This document shows, in pieces, positions 42,473 through 50,492 of a DNA stretch of 64,000 nt; position 1 is the stretch's first letter; every line of letters starts with the position of its first letter. The DNA comes from Opitutia bacterium. Its GTDB lineage: Bacteria; Verrucomicrobiota; Verrucomicrobiia; Opitutales; Opitutaceae. The notes under the pieces are model-generated. The model did no database searches and was not told the DNA's origin. It saw nothing but the letters and a program-made list of their open reading frames with translations. Both the position numbers and the translations under genes were made by a program. The stretch is from assembly GCA_016217595.1 (NCBI GenBank), contig JACRHS010000010.1:62001-126000 (forward strand), in the 5' to 3' direction.

Positions 42473-44464
42473 TCAAGGCGTGTACTGCCAGAGTTCCGGA
42501 CCGTCGGAGAAATAAACGCGTCCGGCGCGATCGATCGCCAGCGAACGGGTGTGGGTTTGCTTCACGGTCTTGCGCAAGATCGTCACAGCCTTGGTTGCCG
42601 GATCCAGGCTGAAGAAACAGCCTTCCTCGAAGCCGTAGATGAGCTTGTTCGGGTGAATGGCGAGAGCGGCGTCTTGCCAGGCGGCTTGCTTGGTGAAGTC
42701 CGGCTGCATGATTTCCTTGGTGAATTTGACCTCCCGGCTCTTGAGGTCGAAGCCAAAGAGCGTGCCGGCGGCTACGCCCCAAATCAGACCGTCCGGTCCA
42801 CGCATCAGACCCGAAACAATCATTTTGCCCGGAACTGGGATCAGTTCGCACAACTTTTGACCAGCCTTGGGATCGAACACGAAAAGCTTGCCCTCTTTTT
42901 CCGTCGGTTCGATGCCCAGCCCGCCCGCGACGGTCGTACCACCCACCAGCAGGCCATCGACGGCGAGCAGACTCGCGACCGACTGCTTCTCCACAAATTT
43001 CGGGAGCCAGGTCAGTTTGTCGGTGGCGAGATCGCAGACACCGAGCGCTCCACCGAGAATGCCGTACTCGGGGATGTTGCCGATGTAGAGTTTTCCGACT
43101 TCCGGCACCACCGCCATCGCGATGGGGCGGCTCTGATCCTCCATCTGGCCGAGCGACTTCGGCCGCCACGGCTTGGCCGTTTCCTGCACAAACAGGCGGC
43201 CGCGCGGATAGATGCCAAAAAAGAGCCGGTCACCAACGGCCTCGATATGCTCCGCCTGCGACAGATTGCGGAATTGCTCGGTCTTGCCCGTTTGTGGGTC
43301 GAACGCCGCCGCGCCGCCCGAAAGGTATCCACCCATCCACAACCGACCGTCCGGCCCCAGCACGAGCGACTGGATCACGCTGGGCTGCTCGGGCACATTG
43401 ACGGCCCATGTCTTCATTTTGCCGGTCGGGGGATGGTAAGTGATGACGCGCCCATCCATGTTATAAATCGCCAGCGACAGCCCGGCGTCTTTCGGCTCCA
43501 CCTGGAGCCAGGTCATGGTCAGCACATTGGTCACCGCCCCAACGCTGGCTGGCGCCTTCTCCGGTTGCGCCGGATCGAACGCCATCAACTTGCCGCCTTC
43601 GCAATAGTAAACCCGGCCATCGTAGGGCGAAGCCGGGCTCACCAATTGATAAAGCCCGCTCTTCTTGAACGTGGTCTCCAGCTTCCGTGTCTTGCGATCA
43701 AACACCAGCACGAGCTGGTCTGGTGCCAACATGCCGAATACACGATCACCGACGACTGAGAGCGTGTAGACGCTTTGCGATTTCAAATACTGGGCGGGCA
43801 GCATGTCGGTCTTGGCTCCCGTGTTCAGGTCGATCTCAACCAGATGGGGCGTGCTGGTGCCGATGCCGACATAGAGTTTGTGGTCGTCGGCATAAGCGAT
43901 GGAGCGGGCATACTGCTGGCCGGGCACCACCGGACCGTTGGCCACATCTTCAAAACCCTTGGACGGCGAATAGCGGAACGCCCGACCGTTGGGATAGGTG
44001 CCGCCATAAATCTCGTCGCCTTTGCCTGCCGTCAGATCCCACACGAAAGTCTCTTCGGGAAACGGCCGGCCCAAATCGCGCACGGCTTTTTCACCCGGCA
44101 CAAAACGAAACACTTTGCCGTTGTTTTCCGTACCGATGTAGACGGAGCCATCTTTGGCGGTCACCGCGCCCCAAGCCCCGTTGGCGCCTTCAAGCGAATA
44201 CGTCCCGATCACATCGCCGCTCAACGCATCGGCCACGACCAGCTTGGCGCAAGGCTGACTGCGCACGACCGTGCAAAGCAGCTGGTGCCCCGCAGCATCG
44301 CGCGTGAAGGCACTGCCCTGAAATGTGCGCGACGTCAGCTGCGCCCCCAAGTTCACAAAAGGGCTCGGTTTACCCGCCTTCTCCTCGGCAAACAGGGCGA
44401 GCGCAGGCATGGCGGCCATCAACAACAAGCTAAGCAATGGTTTAATACCACTAAAGATGTTCAT
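42473..44464 (-). CDS. Exported beta-propeller protein (first gene of operon A)
   Basis: 663 residues with a signal peptide (...LLLMAAMPALALFA). The rest is a chain of propeller blades such as GAVTAKDGSVYIGTENNGKVFRF, YADDHKLYVGIGTSTPHLVEIDL, LVLGPDGRLWMGGYLSGGAAAFD and MAVVPEVGKLYIGNIPEYG. At least ten such blades are visible, so it may form two propellers. It lacks PQQ-binding tryptophan docking and Asp boxes, so I do not call it a dehydrogenase or sialidase; it could be a lyase or a glycan-binding protein. A motif matching the candidate TetR operator lies 120 bp upstream. It may be extracytoplasmic while the GH2 enzyme is cytoplasmic. Confidence 0.75.
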   Translation of the reverse strand: MNIFSGIKPLLSLLLMAAMPALALFAEEKAGKPSPFVNLGAQLTSRTFQGSAFTRDAAGHQLLCTVVRSQPCAKLVVADALSGDVIGTYSLEGANGAWGAVTAKDGSVYIGTENNGKVFRFVPGEKAVRDLGRPFPEETFVWDLTAGKGDEIYGGTYPNGRAFRYSPSKGFEDVANGPVVPGQQYARSIAYADDHKLYVGIGTSTPHLVEIDLNTGAKTDMLPAQYLKSQSVYTLSVVGDRVFGMLAPDQLVLVFDRKTRKLETTFKKSGLYQLVSPASPYDGRVYYCEGGKLMAFDPAQPEKAPASVGAVTNVLTMTWLQVEPKDAGLSLAIYNMDGRVITYHPPTGKMKTWAVNVPEQPSVIQSLVLGPDGRLWMGGYLSGGAAAFDPQTGKTEQFRNLSQAEHIEAVGDRLFFGIYPRGRLFVQETAKPWRPKSLGQMEDQSRPIAMAVVPEVGKLYIGNIPEYGILGGALGVCDLATDKLTWLPKFVEKQSVASLLAVDGLLVGGTTVAGGLGIEPTEKEGKLFVFDPKAGQKLCELIPVPGKMIVSGLMRGPDGLIWGVAAGTLFGFDLKSREVKFTKEIMQPDFTKQAAWQDAALAIHPNKLIYGFEEGCFFSLDPATKAVTILRKTVKQTHTRSLAIDRAGRVYFSDGPELWQYTP

Positions 44465-44584
44465 TTTTTGTTTGTTTTAAGGGTTCTACTGTCTGCGTGT
44501 ATGGTACTCTGCCTTTATTCGACGTACGACCCGGACAAAATGTCTAAACCCCGCAAAAGATTCGCGGTTATGCGCTCGCTTTAA

Positions 44585-44600
44585 TTAACCTTACAGTTAC
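44585..44600. promoter_or_regulatory. Candidate TetR operator 4 (operon A)
   Basis: TTAACC-TTAC-AGTTAC: the core TAACC-N4-GGTTA with one mismatch (A for G). It is 120 bp upstream of the propeller ATG (minus) and 259 bp from operator 2. It is the weakest of the four copies. Confidence 0.5.
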
Positions 44601-44834
44601 TTATTTACGCGCCATCACGCAAGCGATTTCGCGCCCAAAATCCTGGTCACGCCCACGCATCTCGCAGATCTGGTTGCACCTCGCACCTTGGGCGGTGCCC
44701 GCCAGTGAGCGCTCCATCCATTCACTATCAACGCGGGCACCAGCGAATTTTCCGGCTGGATCACCGCCGCCATGACACATCATTATTTACTCGTTGTTAT
44801 CCATTTAAGATATTATGCGGCCATCGCCAAGTTT

Positions 44835-44874
44835 TTGCTTGTGTCCACGCCATTTCTTATAACCATCTGGTTAC
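44835..44874 (+). promoter_or_regulatory. Promoter of the epimerase-like gene with overlapping TetR operator 2
   Basis: -35 TTGCTT (44835-44840), 17-bp spacer, -10 TATAAC (44858-44863). The palindrome ATAACC-ATCT-GGTTAC (44859-44874) covers the -10 box and the presumed start site, so bound repressor would block polymerase. The ATG follows 4 bp after the palindrome, implying a leaderless or very short-leader mRNA. Confidence 0.75.
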
Positions 44875-44878
44875 TTTT

Positions 44879-45937
44879 ATGAGCAGTTCCGCCGCAGTAT
44901 CGTCATCCCTCCCGAGTTTGCCCTGCCCGCCCGAGCGGGTGGACGATTTTCTCAGCCAGCCCACGCCGGCCGTGGTGGACGTGTTGGCGCGCCGGCCAGG
45001 ACCGGTGCTCGTACTTGGCGCCGGCGGCAAGATGGGGCTGCACATGTGCCTGATGTTGCGCAAGGCGCTAGATCGGGCTGGCAGCAAGGATCCCGTCACC
45101 GCGGTATCGCGCTTCAGCTCATTGCAGGATCGCTCCAGTTTTGAACAATACGGCGTTGCCACCCTGCCCTGTGACCTCACCGATGCCGCCAGTTTGGAAC
45201 GTCTGCCCGAGGCGCCGACGGTGTTTTTCATGGCCGGAGTGAAGTTCGGCACATCCTCGTCGCCCACGCTGCTCAAGGCCATCAACTCGGACATGCCGCG
45301 CTCGGTGGCGGCTCGGTTCCGGCGCTCGCGGATCGTGGCTTATTCGACCGGCTGCGTTTATCCCTTCGTGCCCGTTACCTCCGGTGGCGCAACCGAAGAC
45401 ACCCCGCCGGCCCCCGTCGGCGACTATGCAGTGTCGTGCCTCGCCCGCGAACAGGCGTTCGCGGAAGCCGCGCAGAAATTTGGCACGGCGGTGGCGCTGA
45501 TTCGTCTCAATTATTCGGTGGAGTTCCGCTATGGCGTGCTCGTCGACATCGCCCAAAAAGTGCTGAGCGGGCAACCGGTGGACGTGACCATGGGGCATGT
45601 GAACGTGATCTGGCAGCCCGATGCGATTGCACACAGCATCCTGGCGTTGGAGCTGGCCGGTTCGCCGGCGGTCCCGGTGAATGTCACGGGTATCGAGACT
45701 TTGGCCGTGCGCGATCTGGCGCAACGGTTCGCAAAGGTGTTTGATCGCCCGGTGCAAATCGTCGGTCGCGAAGAGCCCACGGCGTGGTTGAACAATGCTG
45801 CGCGCACTCACCAACGCTTTGGCGCGCCGTCCACCTCAGTCGACACGATGATCCGCTATATCGCGGCTTGGTTGACAAACGGTGGCACCACATGGGGCAA
45901 ACCCACGGGTTTCGAGAAACGCGACGGCAAATTCTGA
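44879..45937 (+). CDS. NAD-dependent epimerase/dehydratase-like SDR lacking the catalytic lysine
   Basis: 352 residues, extended short-chain dehydrogenase fold. NAD motif GAGGKMG is at 47-53; RIVAYSTGCVYPF supplies the Ser/Thr step (156-157). The active-site Tyr183 is in GDYAVSCLA, but the residue four along is Cys187, not Lys, so the YxxxK motif is broken. The segment NVIWQPDAIAHSILALELAG matches substrate-binding parts of sugar nucleotide epimerases. It may be an altered-chemistry or non-catalytic member. It is directly controlled by the overlapped promoter-operator at 44835-44874, and is divergent from operon A. Confidence 0.8.
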   Translation: MSSSAAVSSSLPSLPCPPERVDDFLSQPTPAVVDVLARRPGPVLVLGAGGKMGLHMCLMLRKALDRAGSKDPVTAVSRFSSLQDRSSFEQYGVATLPCDLTDAASLERLPEAPTVFFMAGVKFGTSSSPTLLKAINSDMPRSVAARFRRSRIVAYSTGCVYPFVPVTSGGATEDTPPAPVGDYAVSCLAREQAFAEAAQKFGTAVALIRLNYSVEFRYGVLVDIAQKVLSGQPVDVTMGHVNVIWQPDAIAHSILALELAGSPAVPVNVTGIETLAVRDLAQRFAKVFDRPVQIVGREEPTAWLNNAARTHQRFGAPSTSVDTMIRYIAAWLTNGGTTWGKPTGFEKRDGKF

Positions 45938-45953
45938 TCGCCGCAGACTAAAA

Positions 45954-45988
45954 AGGCCAGTCGCGGCACAATCGCCTGCGGCTGGCCT
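45954..45988 (-). terminator. Terminator of tetR
   Basis: Stem AGGCCAG-T-CGC (45954-45964) pairs with GCG-G-CTGGCCT (45978-45988). Read on the minus strand it is followed by TTTTT. It also has A tracts on its other side, so it may act on the convergent epimerase-like transcript too. Confidence 0.75.
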
Positions 45989-46007
45989 AAAAAAACTCGG
46001 CGTAACT

Positions 46008-46658
46008 TTACGCCGTTTGGGGTTGGGTGGCGCAGATGCCGTCGAAAACCAAACCGAGCACGTGTTTCAACCCCACGGCTTTCACCTCGGTCGCCCCCAG
46101 ATCCATGTTCAGGCTGTGCGAGAGCGAGAACCGGTTGGAATGATAAATGAAGCACAAGCCGATGAAATGAATTAGCAGATGCGGGATATTCAGATCCTTG
46201 CGGAACACTCCCGATGCGATGCCATCTTCGATGAGCTGGCTGAACCGCTGGAGGAAAGGATCTTTGCTCAACATGTGGTTGCGCTTGTCGATGTGCTGCC
46301 CCTTCTCGAGATTTTCCCACTGCAGGAGCTGCGTAAACTCGGGATTCTTATCGAGAAACTCGAAGTAGCTTTCGATCAGCCCGGTCAGCTTTTCGCGCGG
46401 TGTCCCGCCCCGCTGCATCGCGTCGAACTCGATCGTTTCGATGCGGGCATACACCTTTTGGAGCGCCGCCTGGAACAACGCCTCCTTGCTGCCAAAGTAG
46501 TGGTACACCATCCGCTTGTTGATCTTCGCCGCTGAGACGATCTCGTCGACCGACACCGCGTGATAACCATGGCGGGCAAAAAGACGGATCGCCGTGTCGA
46601 GGAGGCGACGGCGAGTGCGTTCTGCATTGCGATGAACCGGACGGCGTGGGGGAGTCAT
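46008..46658 (-). CDS. TetR family transcriptional regulator
   Basis: 216 residues. The HTH is at about 37-61: VDEIVSAAKINKRMVYHYFGSKEAL, a clear TetR signature. The N-terminal MTPPRRPVHRNAERTRRRLLDTAIRLF is basic. The ligand domain has FELDKNPEF-like helices (SYFEFLDKNPEFTQLLQWENLEKGQ) and resembles the group annotated TetR_C family near PF17938. It lies at the end of the cluster, and the palindrome GTAACC-GCGG-GGTAAC is 7 bp before its ATG. The same palindrome stands in front of the operons around it, so it probably represses them and itself. The inducer is unknown. Confidence 0.9.
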   Translation of the reverse strand: MTPPRRPVHRNAERTRRRLLDTAIRLFARHGYHAVSVDEIVSAAKINKRMVYHYFGSKEALFQAALQKVYARIETIEFDAMQRGGTPREKLTGLIESYFEFLDKNPEFTQLLQWENLEKGQHIDKRNHMLSKDPFLQRFSQLIEDGIASGVFRKDLNIPHLLIHFIGLCFIYHSNRFSLSHSLNMDLGATEVKAVGLKHVLGLVFDGICATQPQTA

Positions 46659-46665
46659 ATTACAA

Positions 46666-46681
46666 GTAACCGCGGGGTAAC
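46666..46681. promoter_or_regulatory. Candidate TetR operator 3 (autoregulation)
   Basis: GTAACC-GCGG-GGTAAC, one mismatch (GGTAAC for GGTTAC) from the operon B and epimerase sites. It ends 7 bp upstream of the tetR ATG at 46658 (minus strand), the same close geometry as operator 2. It sits after a possible -35 TTGGCT (minus strand, 46705-46710 region). Confidence 0.65.
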
Positions 46682-46770
46682 AGGAGGCGGCGCTATTGGA
46701 AAGCCAAAATCCGGTTCACGTATTTGACACAGGTCTCTTTTTGGCACCCGCACCACGACGGCGCGATTAA

Positions 46771-47328
46771 TTACGCGGATAAATTCTGCAAGGCCTGCTG
46801 CACGGTCTTCTGATAGACGCGCCATTTTTGCCAAACGGCCGCGGGCATACGCTCCTGCAAGCGGGCGTTCACGCGCGCCAGCTCGGCAGCCAGCTGCCCC
46901 CGGTACGTGATATCGCCCTGTGTCCCGCGATCCGGAAGCTGGGCCGGAGGTTCTTCGACGGGCGGAACCACCGGTGCAGGCGGCGCCGCTGGCTTGGGCT
47001 TGGCCACCGGTGCTGGCGGTGGCGCCACCGGGGTCGGAACCACCGGCTTGGGCAACTCCAGGGCTGGCTCCACCGCACGCACAATCCGTCCTACCAGCCA
47101 GTCGGGTTGCACTTCCAGAGATTGGGCGATCGCAACCACCTCGGGCCAGGTCGCATCGGCATAACCAAGTTCGATCCGCGAAAGTCGCGCCGAGGTAAAC
47201 CCGGCAACACCTGCCTTGGCCACCATTTCGGCGATTTTACGTTGCGACAGCTCCGGCCGCCGGGCACGCGCCGCCCGCAGGGGCGTGGCGATTTTATATA
47301 CTGTCTTGGAAGAAGAAGCGGCGGACAT
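46771..47328 (-). CDS. XRE-type helix-turn-helix protein with proline-rich linker
   Basis: 185 residues. An N-terminal HTH (about 17-80) has LSQRKIAEMVAKAGVAGFTSARLSRIELGYADATWPEVVAIAQSLEVQPDWLVGR. A Pro/Ala/Val-rich linker follows (about 90-135), then a helical C-terminus (YRGQLAAELARVNARLQERMPAAVWQKWRVYQKTVQQAL) that could dimerise. Probably a DNA-binding regulator; no operator was found. It is the only gene between tetR and rfaE2 on this strand and is separated from tetR by 112 bp. Confidence 0.75.
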   Translation of the reverse strand: MSAASSSKTVYKIATPLRAARARRPELSQRKIAEMVAKAGVAGFTSARLSRIELGYADATWPEVVAIAQSLEVQPDWLVGRIVRAVEPALELPKPVVPTPVAPPPAPVAKPKPAAPPAPVVPPVEEPPAQLPDRGTQGDITYRGQLAAELARVNARLQERMPAAVWQKWRVYQKTVQQALQNLSA

Positions 47329-47356
47329 ATATTATCTGACTGAGATCGTTACGAAA

Positions 47357-47388
47357 ATTATATAGCACGCAGGGCACGGCAACATCAA
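47357..47388 (-). promoter_or_regulatory. Putative sigma70-like promoter of the XRE gene
   Basis: Minus strand: -35 TTGATG (47383-47388) and -10 TATATAAT (47357-47364), with 18 bp between the -35 and the first T of the octamer. The start codon is 28 bp further on. Confidence 0.5.
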
Positions 47389-47424
47389 TACTTGCCATGC
47401 GTACTATCGCTTAGCCGGAACGCC

Positions 47425-47928
47425 TCATACATCGCCCGCCGCCCGGATCTTGGCGATCAATTGCGTCGTGCTGAAGCCGGGCAGAAAAGGCAGGAACTCA
47501 ATCCGCGCCTGCACTTCCAACAAGGCCGAGCGCTCATCGGGATCGAGCTTCTCCAGCGTGTAATCGCCTGCCTTCGCGTAAAGGTCGGGGGCCAGCGCCC
47601 GGATCTCGGGCGTCAGGCGTTTGCCGCGAAAAATCACCACGCCATCCACGCAGGACAGCGCCGCCAGTGCGAAAGCGCGTTCGATTTCCGTCTGCACCGG
47701 CCGCAACGGCCCTTTCAACTGCTTCACGCTCTCGTCGCTGTTGAGGGCAATGAAGAGCGCGTCGCCGAGCGCCCGCGCTTTTTGCAGGTAATAAAGATGC
47801 CCCGTGTGCAACAGGTCGAAGACGCCGTTGGTCAACACAAGCTTCCGGCCGGCCGTGCGCAAAGCCGCGCGGCGCGCCACCGCGGCGTCGAGGGAGAAGA
47901 GCTTGGGGTTATCGAGCGCGGTGCTCAC
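47425..47928 (-). CDS. rfaE2: RfaE2/HldE-type D-glycero-beta-D-manno-heptose-1-phosphate adenylyltransferase-like protein
   Basis: 167 residues, the length of the stand-alone RfaE domain II. The nucleotidyltransferase motif is VLTNGVFDLLHTGHLYYLQKARALGD with HTGH, followed by IALNSDESVKQLKGPLRPV. This family activates heptose-1-phosphate with ATP to ADP-heptose for lipopolysaccharide inner core. The start is a GTG 3 nt after the dnaJ stop, so it is last in the manA-grpE-dnaJ operon. Specificity (heptose versus other sugar phosphate or glycerol phosphate) is by homology only. Confidence 0.82.
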   Translation of the reverse strand: MSTALDNPKLFSLDAAVARRAALRTAGRKLVLTNGVFDLLHTGHLYYLQKARALGDALFIALNSDESVKQLKGPLRPVQTEIERAFALAALSCVDGVVIFRGKRLTPEIRALAPDLYAKAGDYTLEKLDPDERSALLEVQARIEFLPFLPGFSTTQLIAKIRAAGDV

Positions 47929-47931
47929 GGC

Positions 47932-49083
47932 TCAGAAAAATTTCTTGGCTTTCTCGAACCACTTTTTCGCCAGGGGCTCATCGGACTCGCCGCTTACGCG
48001 GGCGAATTCCTCCAGCAGCCGGCGCTGTTCGCTCGAGAGACTCGCCGGAACTTCCACCTGCACGCGCACGAGCTGGTCGCCGTGGCCGCCGCCGCGCAAT
48101 TGCGGCATGCCTTTGCCGCGGACGCGGAACGTTGTGCCGCTCTGCGTGCCGGGGGAGATTTTCAACGTGGCCTTGCCGGAAAGTGTCGGCACCTCGATCG
48201 CGCCGCCGAGCGCGGCGAGAGTGAACTTGATCGGCACTTCGCAGAACAGATCGTCGCCGTGTCGCTCGAAGAGCTCGTGCTCCTTGACCGAAATCACGAT
48301 GTAGAGATCGCCCGGCTGACCGCCTGCGAGACCCGCCTCGCCATTGCCGGCCGAGCGCAAGCGCGAGCCGGTGTCGACGCCGGCTGGAATGCGCAAATTG
48401 ATCTTCGTGGTCTTCGGCGTCCGGCATTCACCGCGACATTCCGAGCAAACTTTCTCCACGCGCGAACCCGCGCCGCCGCAGGTCGGGCAGGCTTGGGTGA
48501 AAACAATGATGCCCCCCGAGCGCCGAATCTGACCGGCACCGCGGCAGGTGGCGCACGTGACGCGCTTCGAGCCGGGCTCGGCGCCGGAGCCATCGCAACG
48601 TTCGCATGACACGAGCTTGCGGAAAGAGATTTCTTTTTCCACGCCGCGAGCCGCCTCTTCGAGTGTGATCTCGAGATCGTAGCGCAAGTCCGCGCCATCG
48701 CGTCCGCCGTCGCGGGAACCGCCGCCGAACATCTCCTCGAAGATGCCGCCGCCACCGCCGCCGCCCTGGCCGAAAACCTCGCGGAAAATATCGAAGGGAT
48801 CGTGAAATCCGCCGCCCATTCCGCCGGGACCGCGCGCGCCGGGTGAACCGCCGGGCCCTGCAAACGCGGCATGACCGTAACGGTCGTAAGCGGAGCGCTT
48901 CTCCGGATCCTTCAGCACCTCGTAGGCCTCGGAGACTTTCTTGAACATATCCTCCGCCTGCTTGTTGCCCGGATTTTTGTCCGGGTGGTACTGCACGGCC
49001 TTCTTGCGATAGGCTTTTTTCAGCTCTTCTTCGCTGACACCTTTTTCGACGCCGAGGAGCTCGTAATAATCTTCTTTGGCCAT
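47932..49083 (-). CDS. dnaJ: Chaperone DnaJ
   Basis: 383 residues, full type I (DnaJA). The J domain with HPD ([11 protein letters not shown]) is at residues about 5-70. A Gly-rich region follows ([22 protein letters not shown]...). Four zinc repeats are [24 protein letters not shown] and CSECRGEC, the last ending in Cys instead of Gly. The C-terminal client-binding beta domains follow. It is expected to deliver unfolded proteins to DnaK and stimulate its ATPase; dnaK is not in the window. It follows grpE by 51 bp. Confidence 0.95.
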   Translation of the reverse strand: MAKEDYYELLGVEKGVSEEELKKAYRKKAVQYHPDKNPGNKQAEDMFKKVSEAYEVLKDPEKRSAYDRYGHAAFAGPGGSPGARGPGGMGGGFHDPFDIFREVFGQGGGGGGGIFEEMFGGGSRDGGRDGADLRYDLEITLEEAARGVEKEISFRKLVSCERCDGSGAEPGSKRVTCATCRGAGQIRRSGGIIVFTQACPTCGGAGSRVEKVCSECRGECRTPKTTKINLRIPAGVDTGSRLRSAGNGEAGLAGGQPGDLYIVISVKEHELFERHGDDLFCEVPIKFTLAALGGAIEVPTLSGKATLKISPGTQSGTTFRVRGKGMPQLRGGGHGDQLVRVQVEVPASLSSEQRRLLEEFARVSGESDEPLAKKWFEKAKKFF

Positions 49084-49134
49084 GGTGGTGGACGGTTAGC
49101 GATGACGCAGGATGCGCAGCCGCAACAGGGCGAG

Positions 49135-49719
49135 TCAGCCCTTGGCCTCCTCTTTGGCCGGGCCGCCCGAAATAATAACGCTGGCCGGTCGCAGCAGCCG
49201 GCCGTTGAGCGAATAGCCGGTGCGCACAACCATCATCACATGCTCCGCCGGCACGTCGGCGCTGGGTTGATGCGAGATCGCCTCCGCCTGGTGCGGATCG
49301 AACGGCTGACCGAGCGGGTTGATCTCTTTCAGACCGTGGCCCGACAATGCGGTCTTGAATTGCGCGAGCACCATCTCGACGCCGCCGACGAGCGTCTTCA
49401 TGTCGGCGCCTGTCTGTTTGGCGGCCGCAAGCCCGAGCGCGAGATTGTCGAGCACGGGCAACAAGTCCTCCAGCAACCGGCCGGTGGCATATTGGCGCAA
49501 CTCTTCTTTCTCGCGGATCGTGCGCTTGCGGAAATTCTCCATATCGGCGACCGCGCGCAAATAGCGGGCGTAGTTGTCCGCCGCTTCCTTCTTGGCGGCC
49601 GCCAGCTGGTCAGCCGGGGGCGGCGTCGCCTGGGACGCAGCCGCGGCATCGGCCGGGGCACCCGCAGGCGCAGCCGGAGTTGCAGTGGTGGTGGTGTCGG
49701 TGGGAACGGATTCAGACAT
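49135..49719 (-). CDS. grpE: Nucleotide exchange factor GrpE
   Basis: 194 residues. The disordered Thr/Ala/Pro-rich N-terminus (about 1-40) is typical, followed by the long coiled coil DNYARYLRAVADMENFRKRTIREKEELRQYATGRLLEDLLPVLDNL, the GrpE fingerprint. The C-terminal beta domain is GLKEINPLGQPFDPHQAEAISHQPS. It replaces ADP with ATP on DnaK. It lies 17 bp downstream of the DUF748-like gene. I see no CIRCE inverted repeat (TTAGCACTC-N9-GAGTGCTAA) near it, so HrcA control is not evident here. Confidence 0.94.
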   Translation of the reverse strand: MSESVPTDTTTTATPAAPAGAPADAAAASQATPPPADQLAAAKKEAADNYARYLRAVADMENFRKRTIREKEELRQYATGRLLEDLLPVLDNLALGLAAAKQTGADMKTLVGGVEMVLAQFKTALSGHGLKEINPLGQPFDPHQAEAISHQPSADVPAEHVMMVVRTGYSLNGRLLRPASVIISGGPAKEEAKG

Positions 49720-49736
49720 ACGGAACGGAAACTAGA

Positions 49737-50492
49737 TTACTTCTTCGGCCTTTGATCAAGCGACGGAAATATTCCAGGCAAGGATTCTTCCGCTTTGCGC
49801 TCCACGGCCTGCCAGGCTTCGCCGGCTTTTTTCGCTGCAACGGCCGCGTCCGCTTTGAGTTGCCCCGCCCAGGCGCCCAGCGTGGCGCCCAACGCCTCCG
49901 CGCGCCCGAGCACCGGCCCGGCCAGCTGCGCCGAACTGCGGACATTCGTGTAGGTTTGATTCAGCCCGAGGTTGGTCTCCCGCGAGCCGGGCGTCTCGCC
50001 GGCTTGATCGACCAGCACCAGCTTGTCGCAACGCAGCACGAGGCGCTTGATGACAAATGCTCCGCGTCCGACCAGTCGCGCTTGAAACACCCGGTCGTTG
50101 CTCTCGCCGGTGCTGGGCTGCACGAGCGTCAGCCGCGCAATGTCGAGCGACGCCTCCTTGATCACGATCTGGCCGCCATAGAGCGAGCCGAGTTCCACCT
50201 GCGCCTGGAGCTCGCGCACCTCGACAAACTCCGGCCGGGGAAACGCCGCCGGATTGCCGAGCACCAGCCCGCGCGCGTGGATCGTACCCGCGAACGGGTT
50301 GACCACGAGACTGCGAACGCTGACGGAAAACCCCGTGCGCTCCCGCAAGGCGTCGGTCACAATCGACGGCAGCAACACCATCCAGGCAAGCGCGGTGATC
50401 GCAGCCATCGCCACCAACGCCACCAGCAGCTTGAAAAACACGCCGCCGCGCGCCGCCAACGACCGGGGAACCCTGGGCGCCAGTGCGCTCAA
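49737..50492 (-). CDS. AsmA/DUF748-like membrane-anchored protein
   Basis: 251 residues with one N-terminal membrane helix (about 20-44) and the AsmA-like opening LPSIVTDALRERTGFSVSVRSLVVNPFAGTIHARGLVLGNPAAF. A coiled Lys/Ala/Glu-rich tail ends at DQRPKK. It is shorter than standard AsmA proteins and may shuttle lipids or assist envelope assembly. The proposed start TTG overlaps the manA stop as TTGA (50489-50492); a GTG at 50441 is the alternative. Confidence 0.7.
   Translation of the reverse strand: MSALAPRVPRSLAARGGVFFKLLVALVAMAAITALAWMVLLPSIVTDALRERTGFSVSVRSLVVNPFAGTIHARGLVLGNPAAFPRPEFVEVRELQAQVELGSLYGGQIVIKEASLDIARLTLVQPSTGESNDRVFQARLVGRGAFVIKRLVLRCDKLVLVDQAGETPGSRETNLGLNQTYTNVRSSAQLAGPVLGRAEALGATLGAWAGQLKADAAVAAKKAGEAWQAVERKAEESLPGIFPSLDQRPKK

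Larger units (their letters stand above)
44465..44878. other. 414-bp divergent regulatory interval between operon A and the epimerase-like gene
   Basis: No gene is supported here. The interval holds two copies of the putative TetR operator (44585-44600 and 44859-44874) and a sigma70-like promoter for the plus-strand gene. The part nearest operon A is AT-rich and purine/pyrimidine biased (GTTTGTTTTAAG), likely a flexible leader. Confidence 0.6.

Noticed and set aside
44601-44783. Minus-strand 60-codon frame in the operon A/epimerase gap
   Set aside because: No homology signature, poor start context, and the space is accounted for by regulatory sites.
49720-49800. CIRCE heat-shock element ahead of grpE
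   Set aside because: No TTAGCACTC-N9-GAGTGCTAA or close variant is present there or before manA.
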